Below, piece after piece: positions 43,089 through 52,850 of a stretch of DNA of 64,000 bases. The stretch is from contig NZ_SUNI01000007.1 of assembly GCF_005048225.1 (NCBI RefSeq), forward strand, positions 1-64,000. Direction: 5' to 3'. The stretch's first letter is position 1. Each line of letters starts with the position of its first letter. Position numbers and translations under genes: made by a program. The notes beneath the pieces were generated by a model. That model was given only the letters and a program-made list of their open reading frames with translations, was not told where the DNA came from and made no database searches. The stretch is from Paracoccus gahaiensis. Lineage in GTDB: Bacteria; Pseudomonadota; Alphaproteobacteria; Rhodobacterales; Rhodobacteraceae.

Positions 43089-44125
43089 GCAAGCGTGCCG
43101 GAATAGCGGATGCCCACGCCTGCCGTGACGCTGCCCATGCGGTGGACCGTCTCGCCCTGCCCCGCCAGCAGATCGGCCAGGGCCTCGGCGCGGTCGGGCG
43201 CCACGACCAGGATCATGCCGATGCCGCTGTTGAAGGTCTTGAGCATCTCGTCCTGCGCGATCCCGCCTGCCTCCGCCAGCCAGCCGAAGACCGGCGGCAG
43301 CGGCCATGCGGTCAGGTCGATCTCGGCCCCCAGATCCTTGGGAAGGACGCGGGGCAGGTTCTCGGTCAGCCCGCCGCCGGTGATATGGGCCAGCGCATGC
43401 ACGCCCCCCGCCCGGATCGCCGCCAGTGCGGGCTTGACATAGAGCCGCGTGGGGGTCAGCAGCGCCTCGCCCAAGGTGCTGTCCGCGAAGGGCGCGGGGT
43501 CGGACCAGGCCAGGCCGGCATGGTCGGCCACCTTGCGCACCAGCGAATAGCCGTTGGAATGGACCCCGTCCGAGGCCAGCCCCAGAAGCACATCCCCCTC
43601 GGCCACGCTTGCAGGCAATGCGGTGCCGCGCTGCATGGCGCCCACGGCAAAGCCTGCCAGATCGAAATCGCCATCGTGATACATGCCGGGCATCTCGGCG
43701 GTCTCTCCGCCGATCAGGGCGCAGCCGGCGGCCTGGCAGCCGCGCGCGATCCCCTCGACCACGCGGGCGCCCTCGTCGACCGACAGCTTGCCGGTGGCGA
43801 AGTAATCCAGGAAGAACAGCGGCTCGGCCCCTTGGCAGACCAGATCGTTCACGCACATGGCGACCAGATCCTGCCCCAGACCGTCCAGATGTCCGGTGTC
43901 GATGCCGATGCGCAGCTTGGTGCCCACCCCATCGGTCGCCGCGACCAGCACCGGATCGTCATAGCCCGCGGCCTTCAGATCGAACAGCGCCCCGAAGCCG
44001 CCAAGCGCATCCATGACGCCCGGCCGCGCTGTGGCGGCGGCGGCGGGCTTGATCCGCTCGACCAAGGCGTTTCCAGCGTCGATGTCGACGCCCGCGTCGC
44101 GATAGCTGATCCCGTTCTTCGTCAT
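43085..44125 (-). CDS. purM: Phosphoribosylformylglycinamidine cyclo-ligase
   Basis: 346 aa, normal length. Signature: [60 protein letters not shown] and [17 protein letters not shown]. It makes AIR from FGAM and is followed by purN with a 4-bp overlap, the usual order in the group. Confidence 0.95.
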   Translation of the reverse strand: MTKNGISYRDAGVDIDAGNALVERIKPAAAATARPGVMDALGGFGALFDLKAAGYDDPVLVAATDGVGTKLRIGIDTGHLDGLGQDLVAMCVNDLVCQGAEPLFFLDYFATGKLSVDEGARVVEGIARGCQAAGCALIGGETAEMPGMYHDGDFDLAGFAVGAMQRGTALPASVAEGDVLLGLASDGVHSNGYSLVRKVADHAGLAWSDPAPFADSTLGEALLTPTRLYVKPALAAIRAGGVHALAHITGGGLTENLPRVLPKDLGAEIDLTAWPLPPVFGWLAEAGGIAQDEMLKTFNSGIGMILVVAPDRAEALADLLAGQGETVHRMGSVTAGVGIRYSGTLA

Positions 44126-44232
44126 GGCGGCCCCCGGCTGATGTCGGCCCCCCGATAGCCGAACCCCGCCCCCGGGGCAACGCCCAAGCTTGACCTGCGT
44201 GCCGGGCGCGGCTAGGCAGAGCCTCGCTGCGG

Positions 44233-44309
44233 GGGCCTGTAGCTCAACTGGTCAGAGCAGGGCGCTCATAACGCCTTGGTTGCGGGTTCAAGTCCTGCCG
44301 GGCCTACCA
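44233..44309 (+). tRNA. tRNA-Ile(CAU), lysidine type
   Basis: A 77-nt cloverleaf: acceptor GGGCCTG/CGGGCCT with two wobble pairs, TA at 8-9, D-arm GCTC..GAGC, anticodon loop CTCATAA, T-arm GCGGG-TTCAAGT-CCTGC, discriminator A, encoded CCA. The anticodon is CAT. The TTGGTTGC variable region and T-arm match the minor isoleucine tRNA (AUA decoder after TilS modification) rather than elongator or initiator Met. Confidence 0.85.
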
Positions 44310-44387
44310 ATATCCCTTGCAGGACCATGCGTCCCGTCGCGGCGCCGTCGGAATTTTGCAGGTGCCGTGCGCGGTAAACCGCATGAC

Positions 44388-44417
44388 GAAAGCCCGCGCG
44401 GGGGGGCGCGGGCTTTC
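44388..44417. terminator. Bidirectional hairpin terminator
   Basis: GAAAGCCCGCGC (44388-44399), six G, GCGCGGGCTTTC (44406-44417): perfect 12-bp stem between the tRNA and the convergent Hint-domain gene. Confidence 0.75.
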
Positions 44418-44444
44418 CTGACGTTTGCAAGGCGTGGTTGGACG

Positions 44445-45647
44445 CTAGACCAAGACCTTGCGGTGCTGGATGTGCCGGGACACCAGCTTGCGCCCCATGC
44501 GGCCCGAGGCCAGGACGCGGGCACCTTGAGGAGCGTGGTCCCGATCGCGCAGTTGCGGGAACAGGGCGAAAATCTCTGCGCGGGCAGCCTGGCTAACCGA
44601 TTTCAAAGCCTGGGGACCGGTGAACATCGACTCGGTTTCGGCACCATTGGCGATCACGACCTCATGCTTGTCGAACATGAAGTGGAAGTAATCGACGCTG
44701 TCCACGTCCTGCGCGATGTCGATGCCCTCGATCTGAAGCAATTGCTTCGCGGCGACCAGGACTTCGTTCGTCCCGAACATCTTCTGCGCGATCTTCGAGC
44801 GGATCAAGATCCGATGCTGCGGAGACACCATCAGGTCCGTCGATGGCAGTCCGGCACCCAATGCGCCTGCCGAGATACGGATCGGTCGGAAATTCGGGAA
44901 CGCGGTCAGAACCGCCGGGGTCACGTTTCGCGAGCCGATCCAGGAGATCGGCACATCCCCGTTATCCTTCGTGCAAACAAGGTCGCCCACGGAAAGATCT
45001 TCGACGGACCTGTATCCGGAGGGCGTCAGGATGTCCGTTCCCGCGGCAAAGCAGACGAGGGCCCCGATTTCGTCTGTTTCGATGACGAGGCTTGCATCGG
45101 GATCGGGCGTTTGGGTGGTCACAACCTGATTTAGAAGGCCGTTTACGCCGTTCGGCGCCAAGAGAGGATTGTTGGCGACGAACTCGGTTAGTGAAACATC
45201 GGGCAGCGAAACAGTGGCGGGTAGGCCTGCCGTCGTTGTGGTTAAGGAGCCAGATACGGTCAGGTTATCTGCATCCAAGGGGTCTTCGGAAATGATAAAC
45301 ACATTCCCGCTTTGATCGATAAAATAGTCACCAGTGATCTGATTTACAGTAATTGTAGCGCGAATATCGATAAGAGAAGTTACCGAGACTGGACCCAAAT
45401 TAAGCCCGACGTTGGAAAACTCGACGCCTCCCTGGTAGGAGCCCGCAATCGGCTCACCGCCGACGATGGGAGCGAGATATTCGCCCGGTTGGGTGGTGGT
45501 CGAACTTCCATCGTCCAGAACGTTATATTGCTCGAACTCCCTCGACTCGCCAAAGGAATTCAGTACCCCCGTGGGCGGCAAGGTGACGACAGGCGTCTCG
45601 GCGCCGAGATCGATGGTTGCGCCGTTGATTTGAGTTAGGAATGGCAT
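44445..45647 (-). CDS. Hint (hedgehog/intein-type) domain protein
   Basis: 400 aa. N-terminal about 190 residues are beta-rich and acidic without a signal peptide (typical of type I-exported or surface proteins). Then the Hint domain starts at CFAAGTDILTPSGYRSVEDLSVGDLV, with splice-nucleophile Cys, followed by SWIGSR, MVSPQHRILI (Hint block with conserved H) and YFHFMFDKHEVVIANGAETES. These domains are common in Rhodobacteraceae and are thought to self-cleave at the Cys. GC content and codon use are less extreme than in neighbours. A 7-bp hairpin (45673-45691) lies in the 5' leader. Confidence 0.85.
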   Translation of the reverse strand: MPFLTQINGATIDLGAETPVVTLPPTGVLNSFGESREFEQYNVLDDGSSTTTQPGEYLAPIVGGEPIAGSYQGGVEFSNVGLNLGPVSVTSLIDIRATITVNQITGDYFIDQSGNVFIISEDPLDADNLTVSGSLTTTTAGLPATVSLPDVSLTEFVANNPLLAPNGVNGLLNQVVTTQTPDPDASLVIETDEIGALVCFAAGTDILTPSGYRSVEDLSVGDLVCTKDNGDVPISWIGSRNVTPAVLTAFPNFRPIRISAGALGAGLPSTDLMVSPQHRILIRSKIAQKMFGTNEVLVAAKQLLQIEGIDIAQDVDSVDYFHFMFDKHEVVIANGAETESMFTGPQALKSVSQAARAEIFALFPQLRDRDHAPQGARVLASGRMGRKLVSRHIQHRKVLV

Positions 45648-46024
45648 GTGGAAACCTCATTTGACACCGGAATTCCCGCAAGACGCGGGAAAGAAGGACA
45701 GGCGATCAGGTCATGAATCAATAACCCCTGAGTTGCATACCACACGCGCAGGAAGAATCAGCCGTTTTCTGCACAAGTTAGTTTAGTTTAATCCAATCGT
45801 TGGACGTGAGCAGCCTTGACCGACCTTGTCAGCAGGGCTGAATTGCCTGCGCCATAGGCTGACCACGAACAGCGCAAGGCGTCTTGGCAGCAAGGCCAGG
45901 CCTGCGTCCAAGACCATGCAGGGCCGATGCACAGGTGGGGCCAGCGACAGGGGACCGGTGGCACCCTGCGGTCAGTCGCGGCATCCGGCAGGTGCGCCAA
46001 CCCGCCCCGCCGGCACGCCAGGTG
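45648..46024. other. Intergenic stretch upstream of the Hint-domain gene
   Basis: It contains the hairpin TTCCCGC-AAGAC-GCGGGAA (45673-45691) 26 bp before the Hint gene start and an AT-rich part (about 45710-45800), probably its promoter. From 45800 to 46024 no gene or element was recognised. Confidence 0.45.
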
Positions 46025-46771
46025 TCAGACCAGCCCCACCTTCCGGCGGATCGCCTCGTCGCGCAGCGAGATCTCAGAGCCGAGGAAGGCGTCGGCCTCG
46101 GGGGTACACATCCAGACCAGCGCCCGCGCGGGCCATTCGGGCGGAATATGGACGGACCAGTCGATCTGGCTGACCGGGTTGATGCCGCTGGCGCGGATCG
46201 TCTTCTGCATGTCCGTCGCCACCGTGCCGGGCGACAGGCTGAGGGCACGGATGCCCTCGGCCCGCGCCTCGTGATCCAGCGCGCGGGTCAGCATCAGGGC
46301 GCCCGCCTTGCCGGCGCAATAGGCGCTCCACCCCTGTTGCGGAGCATGGGCCGCGCCCGAGCCCACGGTCAGGATCGTCCCGCCGCCGCCCGCCCGCAGG
46401 ACCGGCAGCGCCGCGCGCATGCCGTGAAAGACGCCCTTGAGGTTCACGTCGATGGCCAGCCCCCAGGCGTCGGGATCGGTCGTGGCCAGATCGCCGATCG
46501 GCCCGATGAGGCCCGCATTGTTCACCAGCACGTCCAGCCGCCCGAAGCGGTCGGTCAGGTCGGCCACCGCACGCTCCATGTCGGCGGCCTGCGCCACATC
46601 GCCACAGATCGCCAGACCGCCGATCTCGGTCGCCAGCCCGGATACCGCCGCCTCGGTCCGCGCCATGGCGCCGACATGGGCGCCCGCCGCGGCGAAGGCC
46701 CGCGCGGCGGCGGCGCCGATGCCGCGGCTTACCCCGGTGATCAGCACCACCTTTCCCTGAAGATCGACCAT
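46025..46771 (-). CDS. Short-chain dehydrogenase/reductase
   Basis: 248 aa classical SDR. Nucleotide loop TGVSRGIG (12-19), NNAG, catalytic S in VGSGAAH, and Y-x-x-x-K in SAYCAGK. The PG motif follows (LSPGTVATDM). NAD(P)-dependent; the substrate is unknown. The ATG at 46771 fits the family start MVDLQGKVVLITG with GGAGG upstream; the longer open frame before it is not coding-like. Confidence 0.85.
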   Translation of the reverse strand: MVDLQGKVVLITGVSRGIGAAAARAFAAAGAHVGAMARTEAAVSGLATEIGGLAICGDVAQAADMERAVADLTDRFGRLDVLVNNAGLIGPIGDLATTDPDAWGLAIDVNLKGVFHGMRAALPVLRAGGGGTILTVGSGAAHAPQQGWSAYCAGKAGALMLTRALDHEARAEGIRALSLSPGTVATDMQKTIRASGINPVSQIDWSVHIPPEWPARALVWMCTPEADAFLGSEISLRDEAIRRKVGLV

Positions 46772-46971
46772 CCTGTCCTCCGTCCGGCACCTCCGGCGCC
46801 CCTGTCCGCCCGGGCCGCCATCCGGCCGCCCCTCGTGTTGCCCGGACATCTGGATCATGCCCCCGCGCCCCGTGCAAGCCGGTCCGGCGCGCGGCGCGGG
46901 CCCTGGGGATGTCGGGATCGTGTGCGAACGGATCGGCGCCCGCCCCGTTGTCCCTGCCCGATCCCCAAGCC

Positions 46972-47835
46972 ATGGACCCGTCCCACGTGCCCCTCAACGT
47001 CCTGATCGTCGCCAGCGAGACCCCCGCCCAACGCAACGCCCGGCGCCGATCCGCAGGCACCTCCTCCGACGAAAGCTATGCCGAGACGCTGGCCCGCCTG
47101 CAGGGCGATCTGCGCATCGACACCCTGTCCTGCGTGGATGACGGGGGGGCCACGCTGCCCGACCTGAGCCGCTATGACGGGCTCTTCTTTGCCGGATCGC
47201 CGATCCAGATGCACGAGGACACGCCCGAGACGCGGGCTGCGGCGCGGTTCATGGCAGGGGTGTTTCAGGCCGGCGTGCCGTCCTTCGGGTCCTGCGCGGG
47301 GCTGCAGATCGCAGCGGTCGCGGCCGGCGGGGCGACCGGGCTGCGCAGCAGCGGGACCGAGGCCGCCTTCGCGCGCAACATCACCATGACCGAGGCGGGC
47401 CGGACGCATCCGCTGCTGCAGGGCCGCCCCTCGGTCTGGTCCGCCCCGGCCATGCATTCCAGCGTGGTGACGGCGCTGCCCCCCGGCGCCGTGCTGCTGG
47501 CCCGCAACGGCGACACGCCGGTCGAGGCGGTCGAGATCCGGCAGGGCCCGGGCGTCTTCTGGGGGGTGCAGTATCACCCCGAGATCACCTTGGCCGAGAT
47601 CGCCGCCTCGCTGCGCCGCCAGTCCGGGGATCTGATCGACGAAGGGCTGGCACGCGACGATGCCGCGATCGAGGATCACGCCGCCAGGCTGGAGGCGCTG
47701 AACGACGATCCCCATCGGCGCGATCTGGCTTGGCAGCTGGGTCTGGACGACGAGGTGACGGATGCCGGGCGGCGGACGCTGGAGTTGCGCAACTTCCTGA
47801 CCATGATCGCCGCCCGGTCGGTCGCGATGGCCTGA
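46972..47835 (+). CDS. Class I glutamine amidotransferase
   Basis: 287 aa. Triad C108 (GSCAGLQ nucleophile elbow), H202 and E204 (VQYHPEI). The GLFFAGSPIQMHED loop forms the oxyanion region. It resembles the GMP-synthase-like stand-alone amidotransferases; the C-terminal 70 residues (DIGRRTLELRNFL-type) add a helical tail. The acceptor substrate is not predictable. Confidence 0.8.
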   Translation: MDPSHVPLNVLIVASETPAQRNARRRSAGTSSDESYAETLARLQGDLRIDTLSCVDDGGATLPDLSRYDGLFFAGSPIQMHEDTPETRAAARFMAGVFQAGVPSFGSCAGLQIAAVAAGGATGLRSSGTEAAFARNITMTEAGRTHPLLQGRPSVWSAPAMHSSVVTALPPGAVLLARNGDTPVEAVEIRQGPGVFWGVQYHPEITLAEIAASLRRQSGDLIDEGLARDDAAIEDHAARLEALNDDPHRRDLAWQLGLDDEVTDAGRRTLELRNFLTMIAARSVAMA

Positions 47836-47845
47836 TCGCGGCGTC

Positions 47846-48250
47846 TCAGGTCTGCGGCGCGCCAGACTCGCTGCGCCGGCGCGAGGTCGCGCGCTCCTGC
47901 AGCTGGTCCAGCGCATCGGCATTGTCGCGGCCCCAGCCATAGACCAGATCTACCAGCCCGACGAAACGGTGGCCCAGGGGCGTCAGCCGGTATTCGACCG
48001 CCGGCGGCACGACGCGTTCGACATGGCGGGTCAGAAGGCCGCTGGCCTCCATCTCGCGCAGGGTCTGGACCAGCATCTTCTTGGAAATGCCCGGCAGGCT
48101 GCGCTGCAAGACCCCGGTCCGCGCGGCGCCTGCGTGGCGGGCCTGCAGCGTGTGCAGGATCATGCTGGTCCATTTGGTCGAGAACAGCTCCATAACGCGT
48201 CGGGGCGCGCAATCCTCGCGCCAGTCCTGATCGGGGCCGCTGGCCTGCAT
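47846..48250 (-). CDS. HxlR-family transcriptional regulator
   Basis: 134 aa. The winged helix of the HxlR/MarR-like group: DCAPRRVMELFSTKWTSMILHTL, LQRSLPGISKKMLVQTLREMEASGLLTRHV, PPAVEYRLTPLGHRF. C14 in the REDCAPRR segment is a possible redox sensor as in HypR/YodB. It is divergent from a PRISE-type reductase gene that it probably represses; GGTGCCTAGGTCCC (48265-48278) in the 99-bp gap is a candidate site. Confidence 0.85.
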   Translation of the reverse strand: MQASGPDQDWREDCAPRRVMELFSTKWTSMILHTLQARHAGAARTGVLQRSLPGISKKMLVQTLREMEASGLLTRHVERVVPPAVEYRLTPLGHRFVGLVDLVYGWGRDNADALDQLQERATSRRRSESGAPQT

Positions 48251-48349
48251 GGTGGTAACCCTTCGGTGCCTAGGTCCCGAAATGGTGCCGTCTGGAGGAT
48301 GCGGGCGCAAGCCCCTACCTGAGGGGCCAGACACAGACAGGAGACACCC

Positions 48350-49411
48350 ATGACCCGCACCGCATTGATCGTCGGCGCCACCGGCATCCAAGGCCGCGCC
48401 ATCGCCCGGCAACTGGCCGACGAAGGCTGGACCGTCCTCGGCCTCAGCCGCACCCCGCAGCCGCAGGAGGGCGTGACCCCCGTGGCTGCCGATCTGCTGG
48501 ACCCTGCATCCCTCGCTCGCGCGCTGCAGGGCCTGACCCCCAGCCATGTGTTCCTGACCACCTGGCTGCGCATGCCGACCGAGGCCGAGAACATCCGCGT
48601 CAATGCCGCGATGATCCGCAACCTCTTCGACGCGCTGCGCCCGGCGGGCAGCCTGCAGCATGCGGCGCTGGTCACGGGCCTCAAGCATTACCTGGGGCCG
48701 TTCGAGGCCTATGGCCAGGGCAGCCTGCCCCAGACGCCGTTCCGCGAGGAGCAGGGCCGCCTGGACGTCGCCAACTTCTACTATGCGCAGGAGGACGAGC
48801 TGTTCGCCGCCGCCGACCGTGACGGGTTCGGCTGGAGCGTGCATCGCCCGCATACCGTCATCGGCCAGGCGGTCGGCAATGCCATGAACATGGGCACGAC
48901 GCTGGCCGCCTATGCCACGCTCTGCCGCGAGACCGGGCGGCCGTTCCGCTTTCCGGGATCGGCTGCGCAATGGAACGGGCTGACCGACATGACCGATGCC
49001 CGGCAGCTGGCCGCGCAGGTGATCTGGGCCGCCGAAACGCCCGCCGCCCGCAACGAGGACTTCAACATCGTCAATGGCGACGTCTTCCGTTGGAGCTGGA
49101 TGTGGCCCCGCATCGCCGGCTGGTTCGGGATCGAGGCCGAAGAGTTCGACGGCACGCCCCGCCCGCTGGAGGCGCAGATGCAGGATGACGCCCCCCTCTG
49201 GGCCAGGATCGCGGCGCGCGAGGGGCTGGCCGAACCCGATCTGGGCCGCCTGGCCTCGCCCTGGCACACCGATGCCGATCTGGGCCGTCCGATCGAGGTG
49301 GTCACCGACATGTCGAAAAGCCGCCGCATGGGGTTCACCGGCTATGTGGCGACCGATCAGGCGTTCTTCGACCTGTTCGAGCGGCTGCGGCAGGACCGGC
49401 TGATCCCCTGA
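48350..49411 (+). CDS. PRISE-type (progesterone 5-beta-reductase-like) SDR
   Basis: 353 aa extended SDR. GATGIQG nucleotide loop (9-15), LSRTPQ, TGLKHYLGPFEAYG and NFYYAQEDEL with the catalytic Tyr in the NFYYxxED motif typical of PRISE enzymes, then WSVHRPHTVIG. It reduces activated enones with NADPH; in bacteria the physiological role is unclear. AGGAGA precedes the ATG. It is likely controlled by the divergent HxlR regulator. Confidence 0.82.
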   Translation: MTRTALIVGATGIQGRAIARQLADEGWTVLGLSRTPQPQEGVTPVAADLLDPASLARALQGLTPSHVFLTTWLRMPTEAENIRVNAAMIRNLFDALRPAGSLQHAALVTGLKHYLGPFEAYGQGSLPQTPFREEQGRLDVANFYYAQEDELFAAADRDGFGWSVHRPHTVIGQAVGNAMNMGTTLAAYATLCRETGRPFRFPGSAAQWNGLTDMTDARQLAAQVIWAAETPAARNEDFNIVNGDVFRWSWMWPRIAGWFGIEAEEFDGTPRPLEAQMQDDAPLWARIAAREGLAEPDLGRLASPWHTDADLGRPIEVVTDMSKSRRMGFTGYVATDQAFFDLFERLRQDRLIP

Positions 49412-49512
49412 TCGGTTCGGGGCCGCCGGGGCGACGCCATGGCTTCCCCATCGGCGCGGGCTGGGACAGGATGGCGGCCAGACGCCCGTCCCAGCCAGAA
49501 GGAACCGCCCCG

Positions 49513-50889
49513 ATGATCACGCAAGACGCCACAACGCAGCTGGCGGCCCTGCGCGCCGGCACCCTGACGCCCGCGCAGCTGATGGCGGAGACGCTGGACC
49601 GGATCGACGAGATCAATCCGCGCGTCAACGCCATCGTCGCCCTGCGCCCGCGCGAAGTGCTGCTGGCCGAGGCCGCCCGCGCGCCCGCCGGGCCGCTGCA
49701 GGGCCTGCCCATGGCAATCAAGGATCTGGCCGACACGGCGGGGATCGTGACCAGCTATGGCTCGCCCGCCTTCCGCGACCATGTGCCGGTCGCGGACAGT
49801 CCCATGGTCGCGCGGCTGCGCCAGGCGGGTGCGGTGATCATCGGCAAGACGAACACGCCGGAATTCGGGCTGGGCTCGCACAGCTACAACCCCGTCTATG
49901 GCGTCACCCGCAACCCCTATGACCCGACCCGCTCGGCCGGGGGGTCCAGCGGCGGCGCGGGCGCGGCGCTGGCCTGCCGGATGGTGGCGCTGGCGGACGG
50001 GTCCGACATGATGGGATCGCTGCGCAACCCGGCGGGCTGGAACAACGTCTTCGGCTTTCGCCCCAGCTACGGGCTGGTGGCGGGCGGCGGGCCCGGCGAT
50101 CTGTTCCTGCCGCAGCTGTCGACCGAGGGCCCGATGGCGCGCTCGATCCGCGATCTGGAGCTGCTGCTGGCCGTGCAGTCGCAGCCCGACCCCCGCCACC
50201 CCCATTCCACCGGCCCCTATCGCCCCGAGGCCTCCACGCGAAAGCTGCGCATCGGCTGGCTGGGCGATTGGGGCGGCGCCTATGCGATGGAACCGGGGGT
50301 CCTGAACCTCTGCGCCCGGGCGGTGGGCGTGCTGCAGGATCTGGGCCACCACGTCGCGCCGATGGCCCCGCCCTTCCCCGCCGAGGCCCTGTGGGAGGCC
50401 TGGACCCTGCTGCGCAGCTGGACCATCGCGGGAAATCTGGGCACGCTGCTGGACAGCGCGCCCGACATGGTCAAGCCCGACCTGCAATGGGAGATCGAGC
50501 GCGGGCGGGCCGCGACAGCCGCCCAGATCCGCCGGGCCAGCGCGCTGCGCTCGGACTGGTTCCGCCGCACCGCCGCGATGGAGGTGGACATCCTGGCCCT
50601 GCCCTCGGCGCAGCTCTTTCCCTTCGATGCCGACCTGCCTTGGCCCGACCGCATCGCGGAAACGGCCATGGACAGCTATCACCGCTGGATGGAGGTCGTC
50701 GTGCCCGCCTCGCTGACCGGCCTGCCCGCATTGTGCGTCCCGGCGGGCTTCGGCCCCGCAGGCACGCCCATGGGCCTGCAGCTGATCGGCCATCGGGGGC
50801 AGGATGCGACGGTCCTGAACCTGGGGCGCGACTACGAGGCGGCGACCGACTGGATCGCCGAGGCTCCGGGGCTGGCACGGCCCGGGTGA
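49513..50889 (+). CDS. Amidase signature family hydrolase
   Basis: 458 aa. Catalytic K70 (PMAIKDL), cis-Ser S145 (SAGGSSGGAG) and nucleophile S169 (MMGSLRNPAG). The ATG at 49513 has AAGGAAC 8 nt upstream. The family hydrolyses amides; without a GatA context (no gatBC nearby) it is a catabolic or detoxifying amidase. Confidence 0.87.
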   Translation: MITQDATTQLAALRAGTLTPAQLMAETLDRIDEINPRVNAIVALRPREVLLAEAARAPAGPLQGLPMAIKDLADTAGIVTSYGSPAFRDHVPVADSPMVARLRQAGAVIIGKTNTPEFGLGSHSYNPVYGVTRNPYDPTRSAGGSSGGAGAALACRMVALADGSDMMGSLRNPAGWNNVFGFRPSYGLVAGGGPGDLFLPQLSTEGPMARSIRDLELLLAVQSQPDPRHPHSTGPYRPEASTRKLRIGWLGDWGGAYAMEPGVLNLCARAVGVLQDLGHHVAPMAPPFPAEALWEAWTLLRSWTIAGNLGTLLDSAPDMVKPDLQWEIERGRAATAAQIRRASALRSDWFRRTAAMEVDILALPSAQLFPFDADLPWPDRIAETAMDSYHRWMEVVVPASLTGLPALCVPAGFGPAGTPMGLQLIGHRGQDATVLNLGRDYEAATDWIAEAPGLARPG

Positions 50890-51025
50890 CGCCCCCGCGC
50901 GATGCAGGCCGCGCCTTGGGGACGCTGTCGGCCCCGGTCGGCGGCGGGGCGAACCGGCTGCGCCCTTGGCCCCGATCCGGCGGCGTCCCCTGCTGACCCG
51001 CTGCCCCTCTTGCGGGGTCCGGGCG

Positions 51026-51379
51026 TCAGCCGGTCTTCGTGCGGAAGAACAGCGATTGCGCCGTATAGACCAGGATCGCCGCCCCCACGGCCCCCATCGC
51101 GGCCACGCCCAGCAGGACGATCACATCGACCGGCCCACCGATGTCGCGCAGATGGGAGTTGGTCATGACCTCGACGAAGATCACTGCCGCGACGGCGCCG
51201 AAGGGCATCGACAGCTGCGCCAGCAGGAACTTGCGCATCGACATCGAGCGGTCGCGGACCAGCACGAACAGATAGGCCAGCGTCACGACGAGGGCGGCGG
51301 CGACCATGGCCCAGAACAGGCCCCGGCCGAAGATCTCCTCGAAGACCGCGATCAGGGTGGTGAATGTCAGTTCTTGCAT
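51026..51379 (-). CDS. Small inner-membrane protein (DUF5368-like)
   Basis: 117 aa with three membrane helices (LFWAMVAAALVVTLAYLFVLV, FGAVAAVIFVEVM, VIVLLGVAAMGAVGAAILVYTAQS). It follows the SQR-like flavoprotein gene by 12 bp and is probably its membrane partner or anchor. The family name is from memory and not certain. Confidence 0.6.
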   Translation of the reverse strand: MQELTFTTLIAVFEEIFGRGLFWAMVAAALVVTLAYLFVLVRDRSMSMRKFLLAQLSMPFGAVAAVIFVEVMTNSHLRDIGGPVDVIVLLGVAAMGAVGAAILVYTAQSLFFRTKTG

Positions 51380-51391
51380 GATGGTCCCTCC

Positions 51392-52735
51392 TCAGGCCCG
51401 GCCGCGCAGCATCGCGTTATAGGTGGCCTTCAGCGCCACCTCCTTCATCAGCCAGCTGATCCACAGCTCCTCCAGCGGCGCGATGATGCCGGGGAACGAC
51501 GGGACCAGGTTGTTGTGATAGTCGAACTCGATCAGCATGGCGCGGCCGACCCGGGTGATCATCGGGCAGGAGGTATAGCCGTCGAAGACCGCCGTCCCCT
51601 CGCGTCCCTCGATCGCGGCGATCAGGTGATCCTCGACCACCGGCACCATCCACTTGACCGAGGCCGCCGTCTTGCCCTTGGGCACGCCGGCCACGTCGCC
51701 CAGGGCGAAGATCTCGGGATAGCGCAGATGGCGCAGGGTCTTCATGTCGACCTCGACCCAGCCCTGATCGGTCCATTTGTCGGCCCAGGACAGGCCCGAC
51801 TGGCGGATCACCTCGGGCGCGCGCTGCGGCGGGATGACATGGATGTAATCATAGGGCATCTCGACCCGGGATTTCGTCTCGATCCGGGTGACGGGATCGG
51901 TCACCGTCTCGACGAAGGTCGCGCGCTTGGCGCCGGGATCGATCGCCGCCAGCGTGCGGCCGTAATGCGCGGCGATGCCCCGCTGCCCGAACAGCATCCG
52001 CAGCTTCTCGTGCACGATCGGGACCGAGAACAGCGCCTGCTGCGGGGCGGCATAATGGATCTCGTACTTGCCGGCGGCGGCGCTGCGGCTGGCGATATCC
52101 TCGATCAGGAAGGTATGCTTGAGGGGGGCGCCTGCGCATTTCATCTCGGTCGCCGGGCGGGTGAAAAGGCCGATGCCGCCTGTCTCGGTGAACTGCGCGG
52201 CAGCGGCCCAGGTGCGGGCCGCGTGATCGGGACCGGCATAGAGCGCGCCGATGCCGTTCTGGCCCACGAGGTCCAGCGAAAAGCCCTCGATCGCGTCATG
52301 ATCCAGCACCAGGCCGGGCGCCACGACCAGATAATCGTAAGAGAGGTTCTGCCCGCTGGTGGTCGCCACGGTCTTCGTGATCGGGTCGATGGCGGCGGCA
52401 TGCTCCGACACCAGCGTGATGCCTTGGGGCAGCCAGTCGGTGGTGCGCGACAGCGTGTAGGCGGCGGGTTTCAGCCCCGCCGCGACCAGCGACAGGCCCG
52501 GCTGATACAGGTGTTCGGCCCGCGCGTCGACGATGGTGATCTGTGCGCCGGTTAGCCGCTGCACCAGGTGGTTGGCCAGCGCGGTGCCCGCCGCCCCGGC
52601 CCCGATGATGACGATGCGGGCAGTCGTCGCGATGGGCTGGGCGCGCCCGGGCCGGGCCAGGGCCGCCGCGGCAAGGCCCGCCGCGCCAAGCCCAAGAAAG
52701 CCACGGCGGGATGTCGGAAGACCGGTCAGGGTCAT
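51392..52735 (-). CDS. Type II sulfide:quinone oxidoreductase-like flavoprotein with Tat signal
   Basis: 447 aa. N-terminal twin-arginine sequence TSRRGFLGLGAAGLAAAALA, then FAD loop IVIIGAGAAGTALANHLV. Redox cysteines C200 in EMKCAGAPLKHTFL and C390 in DGYTSCPMI are placed as in the SQOR/type II SQR branch, as is VGRAMLIEFDYHNNL. In that family the two Cys form the sulfur-carrying disulfide and electrons pass to quinone. The Tat signal means periplasmic location, more usual for flavocytochrome c. Neighbouring DsrE-like and TDT transporter genes support a sulfur role. Confidence 0.8.
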   Translation of the reverse strand: MTLTGLPTSRRGFLGLGAAGLAAAALARPGRAQPIATTARIVIIGAGAAGTALANHLVQRLTGAQITIVDARAEHLYQPGLSLVAAGLKPAAYTLSRTTDWLPQGITLVSEHAAAIDPITKTVATTSGQNLSYDYLVVAPGLVLDHDAIEGFSLDLVGQNGIGALYAGPDHAARTWAAAAQFTETGGIGLFTRPATEMKCAGAPLKHTFLIEDIASRSAAAGKYEIHYAAPQQALFSVPIVHEKLRMLFGQRGIAAHYGRTLAAIDPGAKRATFVETVTDPVTRIETKSRVEMPYDYIHVIPPQRAPEVIRQSGLSWADKWTDQGWVEVDMKTLRHLRYPEIFALGDVAGVPKGKTAASVKWMVPVVEDHLIAAIEGREGTAVFDGYTSCPMITRVGRAMLIEFDYHNNLVPSFPGIIAPLEELWISWLMKEVALKATYNAMLRGRA

Positions 52736-52850
52736 GGGTGTCTCCTCCTCGAGATCTGGCAGGGTCGGCAGGCTGGTCGGGGCGCCCCTTCGCCGCTTCG
52801 GGATCGGGACGGGGGGTGCCGCACGGCCCGAAGGCCGGGCGGCGATGCGG

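Noticed and set aside
44233..44309. tRNA-Met reading of the CAT anticodon
   Set aside because: The T-arm and variable-loop pattern with TTGGTTGC fits the lysidine-type tRNA-Ile, not initiator or elongator Met.
45780..46024. Possible insertion-sequence remnant beside the Hint gene
   Set aside because: Short frames in this stretch show no transposase motif and no terminal repeats were found.
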